Positions 9,601 through 24,600 are shown, counted from the first letter of the stretch. The stretch is DNA of 64,000 nucleotides from Membranipora membranacea (GCA_914767715.1 OU612065.1:24180001-24244000); one strand, 5' to 3'. A program made the numbers and translations. The notes: generated by a model from the sequence alone, not told the origin.

Positions 9601-12600
9601 ACCAAAATTTTAATCCCATAACAACCCAAACTGCTCATTTGCTGTATTGGTACTGCATGTAGCCTAATAAGGGTAACACCACCGAGTTGGGTAATTGCTC
9701 ACATATTATGGTCAATTTAGAAAATCATGTATCAGGCCAGCAGCAGCACCTCACTATTGTTTCATTGTGTGTAAGGATGATGAACAGAGAAAATTAATAG
9801 CAAATAATCAAATGATATTTATTATTGTTTGGATTTTTGAAGTGGTACTATTCCATAAGTGGGGCAATAAATAATGTTTTGCTAAAATTATTTCTGATGC
9901 AGATTCTACAATATTTCTGCAGAACTAACTTGCAAAAGTTACTTGGCAACATTTAGCCAATCAAAATGGATAATTTTGATGATTAGCCAATGACAGTGCA
10001 GAGCATTCTTGTTTATAAAAGATGGCCGCCAACCATGAGGCTTGCTGCATCAATTCCCACAACACAGAGCATATGATAAAATCCACTGATTAAATTGTCA
10101 CAACAGCAACTGGACAATGCTCTGAGCAAAGCTGAGGATTGGGTTTTGCTAGACAAACAGCCTGAGCAGCAGGAAGCTACTGAATTACTCTAGATCAGAG
10201 AGATAAGCTACCATCATAATGCATATGATCAATGAACTAAACCTTAGTTCATTGATATGATCATGGGATATATATTGTGATAGAATGGAGAATAATGACA
10301 ATAGAAATGAACATTCTTTCTATGCTCACAAAATCTGCTATCTGAGATTTGTGTAGCAAAACTAGTAGCTGCACAGAAAGCCCACACCAGGAAAAATGTG
10401 AGTGTTAAGATGAATGATTGTGATAGTTTAGTTCACTTCCAGGTTTCAATGTTTTTGTTTACTACAAGTACATTTATTTGTTTATTTCATGAACATACTA
10501 GTGTCTCTTCTAGTACTAGTAGCCTATCCTCATCCCAGGTGTTTCAATGTGATGGTAGGTTATCAATATTATTAGAAAATCAATAATTTAAAAGGATTGG
10601 GTTTACGTAAAAAAAATAGGTCTATGTAATTGTTGACCTTACTTTCAGCAAGGAGTAACTTCGCTATTACAGCTTACTCCAGTCCAAATCACAGGCCTTC
10701 TGTAGTTGGTGCAAGTCCAGTGGTCGAGTGCCCCAGTAGTCAAGGCCTAAGAGAGAAAAGGCCTCGACCACTGGGGCACTCGACCACTGGACTTGCACCA
10801 ACTACGGAAGGACTGTGGTCCAAATCACTACATTTAAAGCATGCCAGTTACTCATCAGCCTTTTAATGCTAGTGGGACTGGATTGCTGTTACTACTAGCG
10901 AGGCGTAACACTGCTGTTAGCATTATTAGTAGTGTTAATGTGTTGTGATAGCAGTGTTATCAAACTATCATTTATGTATTAAGAATGAAGATACATCTAG
11001 TAGTGATGATGACAACGGAAACAAGGCGACAGCTTGTTACTCTTTACTGTTCAGTGTTTATGAATTACAGATGCTCGATTCGTTTTTTTTTCAGCTGGCT
11101 TGTAACAAGCGGCTCAAGCTAATGAAATAGAGAGCTTACTATTATATATTTGAAAACTCTGATGATGTGGCAAGAGAAGCACACTACCATCAAATACTAT
11201 TCCAGGAAGACTTATGAAAGGTGAAGGGTAGTTCAAAACCTTGAAAACTCTAGAGGAGTAAATAGTTTGCTGGAGGAGATGTTTACCATTTCACACACTC
11301 CTAAGACAGGTGACATCCAAGCCTTACTTCATTTAGACTCTCACCTCAGCTTGCCAAAAGTTAGTGCTAGCTAACATTAAGTCACCCATAAACTAGCTAA
11401 ACTAAGCCAATTATTACTCCTCTAGGGTAACTATAGGTTATTTCTGTAGTGTTATATCTATTTCAGCATCTATGTTTTATTTAAAGAAGAGTCTGCTTGT
11501 AAAATATGTGTTTATATATCTACTTGCTTGTAATACGAATAACATATTCCTCCAACAGATTTGTTTTGCAAGCTTTTTAACTTTGCTGCTAGATGTGATG
11601 TGAGATAGAATCATTTTTGTTCAAAGGTTGTTCTACCTCCTGCTGTTAACTTGAGTTGAGATCCAGTTATGCGATTATATTTCCGCTCCTTAATCTTGAG
11701 TTTCATCATTCTTTCAGTGATACAGCGAAGGAGGAAGAACCACGCAAAAAGGCTTAAAATAACTATTGCGATCATAGATCATTGCCAAAGTCCAAGACTA
11801 AGAAGCACCAAATTTAACAAGATGACCAAGTACAAGAATACTCTGCATGCATTTGTGTCAAAGCATGTTTTCACACGAATTTTATATTCTTGATGTCCTT
11901 TGTTGCATGCCCACACGTTGACATAGGTCACATTGCAGGTATGTGTTTTACTGCTGTACCAATATCTACTTTCCAATTAGTCAATGAAGAGGATTTGTAC
12001 CTTGAATGTACTTATCAATACTGGTTTTCACAGCAGGAAATACTCCTTTTTTTTGCTTTCCTTCTTGTTTACACAGGTCATATTATTGTTGGTATTCACT
12101 TATTGTATTTTTATGTAACAATTTTATATATGTTTGTACATATATCTCACCTTCCAATCAGTCATTGACTGGATTTTTACCTTGATAAAGAATGTATTAT
12201 ATCAATACAGGTTTTCGATGCATTTGATAAGCACATTAGTTCGTCATTCTTTGCTTTCCTTCACATTGACACTGGTCACATTGTGGATATATCTTTGTTT
12301 ATACTGGTGTGTACTTGTATTGCACCTCTCAATAAGTCAATAAAGAGGATCTGTTTGTGCCTTGGTAGATAATACACATACAGAATGATCATTAAAAAAC
12401 GAAAAATTTTGCAACTTTTTTGTCTTTTCTTAGCCTCTGTAGAAAGAATATGCACTCTGAGAGTTATGAACTTTACATAATTGGATTCGCAGCGAAATTC
12501 GGGTCTAGTTTCACTCAATTCTAGGTAACCCCAGAGAGATAATTATTATTAAATGCAATTTTTTGATCACTCATTGGCAAGAAGTTTCTGGACTCTACCT

Positions 12601-15600
12601 GTTTTTCGCATCTTAACAGTTTTTCACATCTTAACTGGATCCACCCTGTCCCCATATATTCCCAATTCATAATTAGACTGCTACCAGTTATTTTATAATA
12701 GGGTGTTCTTATAAAAAGATAATGAAAATCACATATGAAGTTTATTTATCGCTGTTATTCTGGAAAGGTTGCGCAAAACCTATTTTTATGCCACAACTGT
12801 GTTTTAGGGGTGTCTACAATCTGTCTGTAAAACGTCAATAGATGGATTTAGCAGTATGATATTTTCTCAAAAACCACTCAAGATATGCATGATATTGATA
12901 AAAAAATTTCAATGACGCCAATTCATTCTATGATCTTTGCCGAAAGAAGTTAAATGGTAAAAAAAGCTCTATATACCCCCTTTTCCACATTTCTTACTTG
13001 GATCCGCCCCCTTTTGCCCCATTTGTAAAATAGAACATATGCGCCATCAGAACGGCCATAAAAAATTACCCCAGACAAAAGCGGTGGATGCTCATGTTTG
13101 AAGGCCGGTTTGCATTGTACGCAATTGTGTGGATGCCTTAAATGCGACAATGGCAGGGACGACACTCAGCAAGATGAGTATGACCAAATTACCGATGATG
13201 AAGACCTTGACCTATAAACTAATATGAATTCGCATCCTTTCTTTGTTTTGTTTTAGCAGTGATACTTATGTGCTATTTAAAATAGCTATTAAATTCAAAA
13301 TACATAATCAGATTACACGCTTTACCAGAATAAAACTTCAAAAACGTTTACCTGTTTTTCACATCCCAACTGGATCCACCCCTTTCTCATATATTCTCAA
13401 TTTATTATTACACTGCTACCATATACTTTATGATGGGGTCTTTTTATAAAAAAAACCATGAAAAATGACATGAGAAGTACATTTATCACTGTTATTCTTG
13501 CACGCTTGCACAAAACCTATTATTATGCCGCAACTGTATTCGAGGGGTGACTACAATTTGTCTGTAAAACGTCAACCATTGGGTTTAGCTGTATGATATT
13601 TTCCCAAAAACTACTCAAGATATGCATGATATTGATAAAAAAAAATCAATGACACTGCTTCATTCTACGAACTTTGCCAAGAGAAGTTAAATTGCAAAAA
13701 ACGCCCTTTTAACCCCCTTTTCCGTGTTTCTTACTTGGATTCGCCCCTTTTTGCCCCATTTGTGAAATGGTACATATGCGTCATCAGAACGGCCATAAAA
13801 AACTACACCAGATACAGTCTTCAATTTTCTCTGTTCAAGACACTTACGCAAATGTAATTTTTAGAGCCTTTTATGTATAGCCGCTGCTGGCCTACAAGGA
13901 TATACATGAAGGATTTTACAGTATTTGTCACAAAACATTTTATTTTATCTAAGACAGAAACTGTAGTTTTTGCCTGACTAATGGGGGATGCCATTAATCT
14001 GGCATTATTATCTGTGATTTATTTATTTATTTATTGTGCTTTCTTATGACATAACATATATTGGCTTATCTATCAGTCCATGATCTGTATATCCCACTTG
14101 ATGACGTTATTCCAGCTAATATTTCACCATGTTACAGTTTGCCACTGTCCAAATCTGATTGGAATCGCAAACCTCTGCTCTATTATTTCAGGTCTTTTGA
14201 GGCAAACTGTACGTTGACAGAGGGAATCAACAGCATGTTGCCAAGGACATAAATGGGTTCATGATCTGAATCAGTCAGCCTGGTCTTGTGGCTTGGGGTT
14301 CAATGGTGCGATCACCAGGACATCTGACCGACCACATACATGATTATAAAGAGAGCCCGTTTCTTTACAAGTTCCACTGTTACTTCTGTTTCATAAAAAT
14401 GGAAGATTTGGACTAAAACCATCTTACTACAGGTGTAATGCATTTTAGTAAACAAGGCTGCATCATGGAAGTGAGGTCATTAACGACCTCCTAGCGTGTG
14501 GTGCATGCAGCCACAAACAGTTCAATACACTACTCAGCCATTGCAGTTGACTTTGATCTGAGTGGGTGGGCCAATTAGCACTTGCACTAGTTGATTCCGT
14601 CTAGATCTCCTGGATTCAATTATCGGCATCACAAATGAGTCTTGGAGAATAAGTGTGTGCCTCAAGGATTATCATTGTTAATCTTTACTCCCCGAATAAA
14701 ACTGTGGGTTTTTCGACGTTCATTCCAAGATTTTCGACTTTTGTTCCAGTCTAAGTTTGTTCCAGTCAACGTACATTCTCATCGACATTGGGTCCTGCCT
14801 ATACTTATTCCAAATATGTTTCAGTTGTTTCCGTTGAAATTGATAGTTTTCAATTTTACCTGTTTGGCCACAGCCTTGGCCAGATCTTTACATGTTTCTG
14901 TTTTTCCTGTTCCCGCTGGACCCTCGGGAGCACCACCAAGATTCAATTTCAAAGCTCCCATCAATGTCCTACAATAATCATAAATGAGACCTTTGGAGTT
15001 GCCATATCAGTCACATTTGGAGTTATCTCCTTGTCATAAATAAACACAGCTGGGAACATCAAGGTTCTATGGTGTAATGGTTAGCACTCAGGACTCTGAA
15101 TCCTGCAATCCGAGTTCAAGTCTCGGTAGGACCTGACTTTTTAAGCTGGTAAGGATGGTTTTTTACCTTCTTTACCTATCATATCATAGTTCCTCACCAC
15201 CGGCATATGCCATGGGGGCAGCTCGTCAACAAAATAGTGGATGCCGGTCACAATAACATAACATGTGCTTGCAGGTGCCCCTTAATACATACCTGTAACA
15301 CCTGTCAGTCAGTGGAGTAATGACAAGTCTGGGCGAGTTACCAAGATATTCATAACCATATTTCATCTCAGTAGTGATCATTCTAATCATGACGTCATTA
15401 CCCTCCCAGTAATACCTCAGCTGGGCGAGCCATGAGAAGTCATTAGGGCTGTCAACCTTATTTTTTGCAAGGTCTTCCACCACATCACGAGCTATGGAAC
15501 AAAACAAAAAACTGTTTATTATATCATTTTCAGCTAAGTTTCCTATTTTTCTGACCTCGAGCTTTTGGTCCTCCCTAACCATCATGGATGGCCGTTAAAA

Positions 15601-18600
15601 CATTGTACCGCTACAGGGGCAAAAGTTATGACCCCGCCAGGACTCGAACCTGGAATCTCCTGATTCGTAGTCAGGCGCCTTATCCATTGGGCCACGAGGC
15701 CATATATTTGCATCAAAAAAGCACCAGCCGGCAAGCCAGGCACCCCAGGCACTTATCTGATTGTTTATTGATACACGAGAACATCATTGCGGAAACCATG
15801 TGGTTTCTATGGCAATAGAAAGCTCGTTATATTCATATGAGTATGCTGATTGGCCAGATTAAGTGATTGCAGATTTGTGTCTGAGAAAGTGAAACGTGGA
15901 ACACCATAATCAAAGCCACAATTGAATCATTACATATCTAATCATATATCAATTTATATAAAACATGGGCAGTTACCGTGCACATCTATGACAGTGAGGG
16001 CTCCAAGTGTCACTCTCTCGCCAGGTTCCAACTTTCCTCTCACTAATTCTACAATCTCATCAATTTGGGTGTTACTTTTCGTCAAGTAATCCTGAAAATA
16101 AGATCAGATTTACAGGAAACAAATAACTCTGCACTAATTTCAGTTTTATAACATTTTCATTCTTGCCATTGTGACTAAGGCTTGGGATATGGGTTTTTTT
16201 CCAACACGTAGCCACACGGCTGGCATATTTACGATTGGCGGCACACGCAGTTAACAGATCACTGTTGTTAATTATAGTGCGGTTGACCACCAAATATGTT
16301 TGAACAATGATAACAAATGAGGGAGATTAGCCTGAGGGTCTAGCTCTTCTTCTCAGATTATGAATTAAGCATGTGGACCTTGCAAATTATATGGGGCTGT
16401 AGCTCAAGTGGTAGAGCGCTCGCTTAGCATGTGAGAGGTACCGGGATCGATACCCGGCAGCTCCAGATCCTTTTGCAACCACCCGGCAACCCAGGCTCGG
16501 CTTGTTGGTATATGGCAAGACCAAATTTGGTCCTTCTGCCTGCATTTGGAGTTGCTCCCGAACCACTGGTCACGCCGCAGGCAAAGGTCTGCGGCGTAAA
16601 CCAGTGGAAGGGAGCAACTGGAATGCAGGCAATTAGATTAAACCATAAACATATAAATACTATTTATAAGTTTATGGCTAGCTAATATAAAATTGCTGCC
16701 AAATGAAACTTAAGGATTTATAGTAGTTAACAGGATAAACTTGTACATACATCCATGCCGCCCTTGACTTTCATTGCTTCGCTGACTTCCAGTGTCCAGT
16801 AGATAGTGCTGACACAGATAGCCACTTGTCCAGGCCAGCTGATGACCCATTTCTTCCTGGGAGTGAGGGTGTAATCTTTTACTGAGTCTGATATAACTTT
16901 GCGGACATTACTAAGCATAGATTCCTCTACCTCAACCAGCCATTTCTCCACCATACCCTACAGTGTAATATTCATTAGTACAACCATCAAAACTGAATAA
17001 ATGTCATAGTTACTGTAACGTTAACTGTTAATCATAAGTATATGCTGTTAACTCATTACTGTAACTATTTCAGTTCCAAAGTAAAAATGATTTTTCTGTA
17101 TTTCAATTTTGACGCATTACATACATACATGGAAGGTCTAAATTTTTTTTCAATTATCTGCTCGACTCTTGCAGAATCATCACTATATATATTATATTAC
17201 ATATTTATTCTGGTGGTGAAATAAACCAGGGACACTTGTCCAGAAAAGTTGGTTTGCTATTATTCTAGATATGTGGTTGCTGGCTGACTGTTGTTAACAA
17301 GTTGTACAAGTGTTTATTGTCGTATAATTGCAAGGAGAATAAGGTTTTTTAAAAAGTGACTAAAAATTACAAAAGTGGCTTATCAGATAGTTCGAAACTA
17401 GAGTTATGACAGCCCCACTCAGGACTCTGTAGTCGCCGACAGCAGAGCTGTGCTGCCAAGGGAACAGAAGGCAAACAATCAACTTCCATCCAGCTCCCAC
17501 AGGCGAGCCGCCAACTGCCTCCGGAAGACCCCACGAGGAAGATCCTGAAGGTCCCAAGCAAGCTCACCAAAGAGGTTACAGGCAATGAAAAACATTGATC
17601 TCTTTCCCTTTTCAGTTCGAACTTTAATCGGCTTGAGTGGATTTTTTTAACTCTTTCGTGTTTTAATTTCATATGGATTCTCAACATTGTTGAAGTTGTC
17701 TTACCTTGGCTTTAGCAGGTATGATCTTCTGTACATACGGCACTGTCTCCTTCTCAGATGAGATCATACCGATAATCTCCTGTTCCTCTGTGAACTCAAG
17801 TTTAGCAATTCCCTCAAAACATTTCTTCAAGTGAGGCTGTACACGAGTGGGATCCTATAAAAATTACACAAAAAATGTACAATCTTAAACTGATTATATA
17901 ATTTTATATAGGATGTATCGGTAACAGTTGCACATTAACCAGATCTTCTAAAAAATATACAACATTTATTTTGCTTCATAATTGGTGACGACTTATTTTA
18001 CAGTCTTCTCTGGTAGCTTGTATAATGAGCTGCACAACTAAATTATCACCATCACTTTGACTAAGGAAAAGTTAGCCTCCACAGACAAAATGTAAATAGG
18101 CGCTGTCGCTATGGTGCAGAGAGACTTGTAACTCAGAGTAAATCTGCAAGCACCGCGCATTATTGCACTCACACTGATGAGGCAGAGAATGGACAACGAG
18201 CAACGACAAACCTTAGTCTCAGACAGAATCTCGAGCAGCTCATCATTAGACAGGAAGAAGAATCGAGGGAAGTAGAGTCTCTTCTTCTCCAGGTAGTTGT
18301 TCAGACCCTTGAGGATCTCTTCTAGTAGGATATTAGCTTCACTCAGCCTGCCCAACATGTTGTTCTGGGAGGTGGCAGCTAAACAGTGAGTATCCTAAAT
18401 AAAAAGAGAGGATCTGTCATTTCTTTGTCGCTGTTGCTGCCCTGTTATTCATATGTTAGAAATACGTTGACAAAAACAATTTTGGTAAACAGTGTCGCAT
18501 GAGTATAGTGTGGGTATTGAGCTTGCATACACAATTCCAATACCAATGGCTAAAGAAAACCAAAAAGTATACTGTGTAGTATTCCGGTTATATTGGAGTT

Positions 18601-21600
18601 GTATAATCATGATCAATCATAATCAATAATTTTATGTCAAGGGGCATACAACTACAACTTGTCAATAATAATAATAGCATCCCTAGAGCTCAACTTAAAA
18701 CTTAGCCATGTCACGCATGAGTAGCCGTTTTAAAGCGCCATTCCTTCACAAAAGTGAACAAGTAATAAGTTTGTTAATCACCTTGATAGATTCAGTCATG
18801 ATATCTTTCCAGTAGGTATCTACAGTAGCAAACTTTCTACCCTCCTCGGGCATCTGAGCTATAATATCCTCTGAGCTGAAGATAGGCTCCAGGTAGAGCC
18901 AGGTAGCCTGCACTTTCAACCACTGGTCCAAAATATCTGTGATCGAGCAAAAATATGAAAGCAGTGAATCGATGTAAGTTAAACCCAAGTTTGTTTCATA
19001 ACCAGTATTCTATTACAGCATGTTTCCGAGGCCATTAAGGAGCATATTACCAGCTCAAGGTACTGTCAAGGTGTCAGAGTGATTATCCGCAAAAAAACAC
19101 ATCTGATTCTGAAATTTTGTGCCTGGGTAGTTACAGGGTTGACAATATTTCAATTTAAAATCAGGATATTCCACCATGCAGAGCAGGAATGAATACTCTG
19201 ATGGAAGATTTCCATGTATATCACAACTGCCACATGGTATTATTTTATGAAATATCCATAGTACATCAGGTAGATTACATCTGGTAGATTACCTTGCATT
19301 TCTACGAGTTTGGCCTCCCACTCCTGCATCTCATTCTCGAAAGGTTTGATGAAAGGTGATCCTCTCATGGTCTGAGCTTTGATGATATGGTCATCTAGCA
19401 GTACTTGTATATCATCAACAGAGGACAGAATGGATACACCCTGAAATATTGATTTGATACAAAATAACCACCACTCTTTTATTTGCAGATCTAAATTGCA
19501 AAGGAAAATACCATATGGAGATTCAATTACAAATCATGTGGATTTATGATTTATGTGAAAGAAGTGTTTTATTTGTGTTGTTTTTTGCAGTGTAGTTTGG
19601 CATCGACTTCGCTCGGTATACAATAACAATGTGAAAGGCCAAAAATTTATATCCATATTCAAGTTTCTATGAAATTTCAGCACCATACTACATGAATATT
19701 TAGACCGTCTATATGTTTGCTTCATCAGGTTCAGAGCAACTTCCAGAATTCTAAAACTGCGTGTTTGACTAGAAGATCGGCTCTGAACATGATTTACAAA
19801 CTTTTCTAGTGTTAACCACAGTCACAGGCACTTGTATGATATATCTTTACATATTTACATTAAATAAATGATAATGCTGACATTTATCGTTCGAGAAAAA
19901 AATTATGTGATGGAGATTGAAAATTTACACATGCATTGAAAGATACCTACATAACTCTTTTGCATGGGATCCTGAAAATGGCGAGATTTTTTACATAACA
20001 TTGCATGAAATAACAACTAGGCAATCACAGATTTCCTATGCAGTATTGTCGAGATGCATATTATGCTTCTGATCAAAATTAGATAGGAATGATTGGGGCA
20101 CTGAATTCATAGGTGTAAGAAAAGGAGTTCCTTCTTGATTGTAATAGACAGTATTGCTGTAGAAAAACTTCATTTAAAGTTTGCGAAACAGAGGTTATTA
20201 CGAACACAAACTGCCATTATGTAGCATCATAGTCATAACCATATAAATCTAATCAAATGTAACAGCATATTATATATTTCATGAATGTGAATGGTTGTAT
20301 TTGCACAATATACTTACAGTGTCTCTGTAGGGCACAAATTCAAATATCATATCCTTCCACTCTATCTTCATTTTCTCCATAGCTTTCTCTAATGAGTATT
20401 CCTTACTAGCAGCTCCGCTGATCTCTTCTAGCCTGAATAACGTAGATACTATGTTTTTATACGTGTAAGTTCCCAAATATGAAATAAAATGGACAGGGTT
20501 GATGCCGCTTTAGAAAATCGTTAAGGATTATCCCCTCTCTGATAACGATTTCTTGCTTTTACTTAGGGCTGTCTTTCAATTGAAAACAGACAAAATGACT
20601 ATCTGATTGCTCACGGGTGAGTGGGACATCTTAGTGTCTTTCTTTAAAATTCATTGCAGGAACTATATACATTTTGAGCGCGTGATTTGGGAACAAATTT
20701 GCCTGAGAGAAAGACCAAGAGGGCGATGTGATAGCGATAATTTGCTTCAAAAAACATCGCTCATGCTATGGAAAAAAAAGTTACACCAATATTTTTTTCT
20801 CACTTTTGGCTTAGTTTCCTGGTTTCTCTGCCCTGGGAGCTTGTAGTCCCCCCTACCCTCATGGACGGCGGTTGGAATAGATTGTGCCCTCACAGGGGTA
20901 AAAGTTATGACCCCGCCAGGACTCGAACCTGGAATCTCCTGATTCGTAGTCAGGCGCCTTATCCATTGGGCCACGAGGCCATATATTTTACTGTGGAAAA
21001 GCAACGGCTTGGCAACCCAGGCACCCCAGGCATGCATTTATCTGATTGTTGATAGATACCCAAATGATCATTGCAGGAAACTATGTGGTTTCTATGGCAA
21101 TAGAACTAACTATATACATTTGGAGCATGTGATTTTGGAGCAAATTTGTCTGATTGAAAGACCAAGAGACTGAAAACTTTGGGTGATGTGAGAGTGATAA
21201 TTTTCTTTAAAAAGCATTGCTCATTATTATTCAAAGTCCCCCTTGGTCATTGGTCAACCATGTGAGCCACAAACATCAAAGCCTCAACAATGTAATTAAT
21301 CGTAGTTATCTTTAGTTTCAAATGTTGGGCACTAAGTTCTTCACTCACTTCTCGATGACTTTGGCATCGCTGAGTCCGATCTCCACCATATTCATGAGAG
21401 TGGTCTCCTCTTGTGGTTTTATGTCGGCTTGTACTACTTCACTCATTCTCTCCCAATGTCTGTCTCTGATACCTAATTGATAATAAACGAACACCAAAAA
21501 AGTTTATATCGAGAATCCATTTAAAGGAATGGAAAATGAGAAAATAGCCAGCAAACCTGCACGACTTCATCCATTACACATAAGCTTAGAACACTGACTC

Positions 21601-24600
21601 AAGCTGGCATACAAATTTGACAGTTGGTATTTACAAACAACCCGGAATAATTAGTCTTGCTGCACAATTAGAATGTGTACTCAGATTAGCATGCCTTGAC
21701 AACCTTTGCTCGGTGGGGACCCCCTCCCCCATTCCACCAATAAAGCTTGTCAAGACAGCCTGTACTATAGTGTGAGGTAGCTTATTCTCACCCGGGTTAC
21801 AGATCACATGTAGAAGTGGCAGATGAACTTTGAACTGCTCTATTTTACGTCGGATTTTATCGGCCAGTGTTCGAGGGCCGACGACATCACCGAATGTTTT
21901 GTTTAGTTTGTACATCAGTCTCCACATGTCATTGACATCATTGTCCACATCCTCTGCATTCATCGCCTGGAACGGTCCTGTAATGGAAAAAAATTGTAAA
22001 TATAAATTTTAAGTTTTTGTAATTTAGAATTTAAAGTTACCATATTATTTTAATCATCTATCTCTATCATATATTTCAATGCAATAGTTGATGGTGGATG
22101 TTTTTCATAAAATAGCCAATAAAATTATTATATAGATTTTTGTTGCTCCATAGTATATCAGTGGTAATAAAATAAAAACTCATTCGCAGCAACAGTTGCT
22201 GCTGATCTGTGCTTACCGTTTAGCCATTTGTCATGTTTCTGTGTGAAGGAGTAGGCAGTTCTCCACAGCTTATCGTATGGATCCTTAGCCTGGAACATGG
22301 CCTGGACCTGAGGGAAGGCTGTCTGCTCAAACTCAAGAAGCTTCTCCTCAATATTTATCTGCTCAAGTTCATCGCGAGCGACTGTCAAGTCATTTTCTAA
22401 TCTGTCTAGCAGATCGACGTTGTTCTTCATCTCATCATTGTTCATTATCTGCAAAAGAGGCAAGGCTTAAGAGGTAACCAATCTGCTGATGTCGAACACA
22501 CTGATATATATATTTTATGGGTGAAGAGAACATATCTGTTAAAGAGACAAGGTTTAAGGGGGATCCAATCCACTGAATAAAGCTAATAATAAAGCTAGTT
22601 CAATGCTATCCTCATGGATGGCAGGTCATTAACAGTCACAGTTACATATTCCTTCCATGAAAAATATGATTTTTATCTCAACTGTAAATTTCAAATACTT
22701 ATTATTTTTATACGTTTCTGATCTGTATGTGTATTTGAGGATTTAGTTTGACTCTTTTTATGTTTATGGTTTCAACATTTGAATTTCACCTCTTTCTTTC
22801 GGAAAGAATCTACTTCCTTCTCATAACCAGCCAGCTTGTCCTCGAACGCTTTGACTTTAGCCTTGAGCTCATCCTCAGATTTCTCTCGTCCAGTCTGAAG
22901 TTTGGCTGAGGAGGCGTCGAATATCGTCTGCAGCTGCTCAGGCCAGTGGAATACCTGACTATTCAGCTTTATATCTTCATCTGTCAATTAGGAATGGCAT
23001 CATCAGACACAAACTCTTCATGAATAGTTATTGTTAGATCTGATCTTAGTGTCAGCAAGGAGATGTTACAAGATTGCAAATATCGGAAAGCAAAAACAGC
23101 ACTTCCTAGTCACAGAGAGAATTCAAGCTTCATTTTAGAATGTGACTGGAACAAAATTGCCATAGGAAACTTTGGGCTTTCCTAAACACTTTAACCATAC
23201 AAGCAAGCTAACACTGTTTTAAAGTTTGCCATAACTGAGATATATGAAGAAGCACTACAGCAAGTGTTCATAAACTTACATGAGAATTGAGCATAGTCGA
23301 GGAGGAACTCGAGCCTGCGAGCCGCGTCGTCCACGTATCCCTTCAGTTTGAAGGCTGTCACATCCTGAGACTTCCTCAGGAAGTTGATGAGGGTCACCAG
23401 CTCTTCCGTGAGCTTCGGTTCCTCACTGATTTTCTCACTGATATCGTCGTACTGGTGACATAGCCTGTTGTGACAAGTATTTCATAATTGAAGGTCTATC
23501 ACTTACTTGTTCAATTAATCTTGGCACCAACTATGAATGGACACGGATTCAAGGACAGTACTCAGGAATATGACTAGGAAATCAAATATGATATTCAAGT
23601 GGTACCGTCTTCAGCACTTCCTAGTAATCGAAGTAGCTTTGATCTTAAATCATAAATATATTTTCAATTAAATTTTATGTGAAAATAGATCTTATCTCAT
23701 ATAAAGTATTTCTGTGTTGATAGGTAAAATCTTATAACTGCAAAGTCCCAAATTACTCACTCTTTGTTGAGTTGCCTGTTTTCGTCGACCTCAAACACTA
23801 CGAGCCTGTCCTTGAGTCTCTGTGTTCTATTACAGAGCTCCTGATTGAGAGCCACACAGTCAAGGCAGAACAGACTGAGAGGTACTGTGATACGCAGAGA
23901 GGCAATCTCATCCTTCAAGTGCTGATAGCTGTCTATTTTCTGTAAAATAAGGAAGAACATTTTTTTCAAAATAATCTTGGTTTGCAAATTATACAACTTG
24001 TCATGATGTCGGGGAAAAGAATCTCTACTGTTCAATGTAGCAAGTACATACAAGAGTAATACTCATCATAAATCTCATCCTCCTCTCAATCAATATTGAA
24101 GATCTATTTCAAGTTGAACAGATAAAAAAACCTGGAAATCACCTACTTCTATTTCGCAAACCCTGCACATTATCGTAACAACCTTCCTTTCCTACCCACC
24201 ATTATGTACCAATTTATATTTGTTGAGCAAGTATCAAAGGGATTCTTCCTTACTTTTTATACGGGGTTCCACAATATTCTATAGGGTATGCATGAATTAG
24301 GATGGATGAGCAGCGAGACAGCCAAACATGGCATATAAAATATTTTGGGCAAAAGCGCAAAATACAATGGGTTGATGATGCAGCAAAACTCAATTTCATA
24401 TTCAATATTCAGTGCCACACCACCATAAACATATATAATATATATATATTCATATAAAATATATGTTTATGCACACAACTGAAGGTTGCTCGTGCATTAT
24501 ATCAAAGATTGTTATAAAATCAAGTAAAAATAACCCATATAATATTGCGGCATGGATTTGCAAGGCAAGAAAGAGGCCGTCAAAGACTCGCAGCACTGGT

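Larger units (their letters stand above)
9242..14859. other. Large dynein intron between P-loop and Walker B exons
   Basis: 5.6-kb intron, by far the largest fully enclosed one in this gene. It holds the hairpin elements at 10223 and 10693, a three-fold degenerate tandem repeat (about 11905-12370), and a mobile-element remnant with duplicated about 460-bp blocks (12598-13810). No spliced host gene was recognised inside it. Confidence 0.8.

Noticed and set aside
14642-15039. Plus-strand ORFs near 14.8-15.0 kb
   Set aside because: Antisense to the dynein AAA1 P-loop exon, with no splice or start support.
17367-17687. 106-codon minus-strand ORF in a GC-richer intron stretch
   Set aside because: It sits in the intron between dynein exons 21 and 22, has no recognisable domain and lacks splice sites that fit the dynein frame. 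Possibly an old repeat, but unsupported.
20768-21052. ORF with [20 protein letters not shown]
   Set aside because: Direct translation of the strand opposite tRNA-Arg(ACG). The same shadow occurs at 15588-15818.
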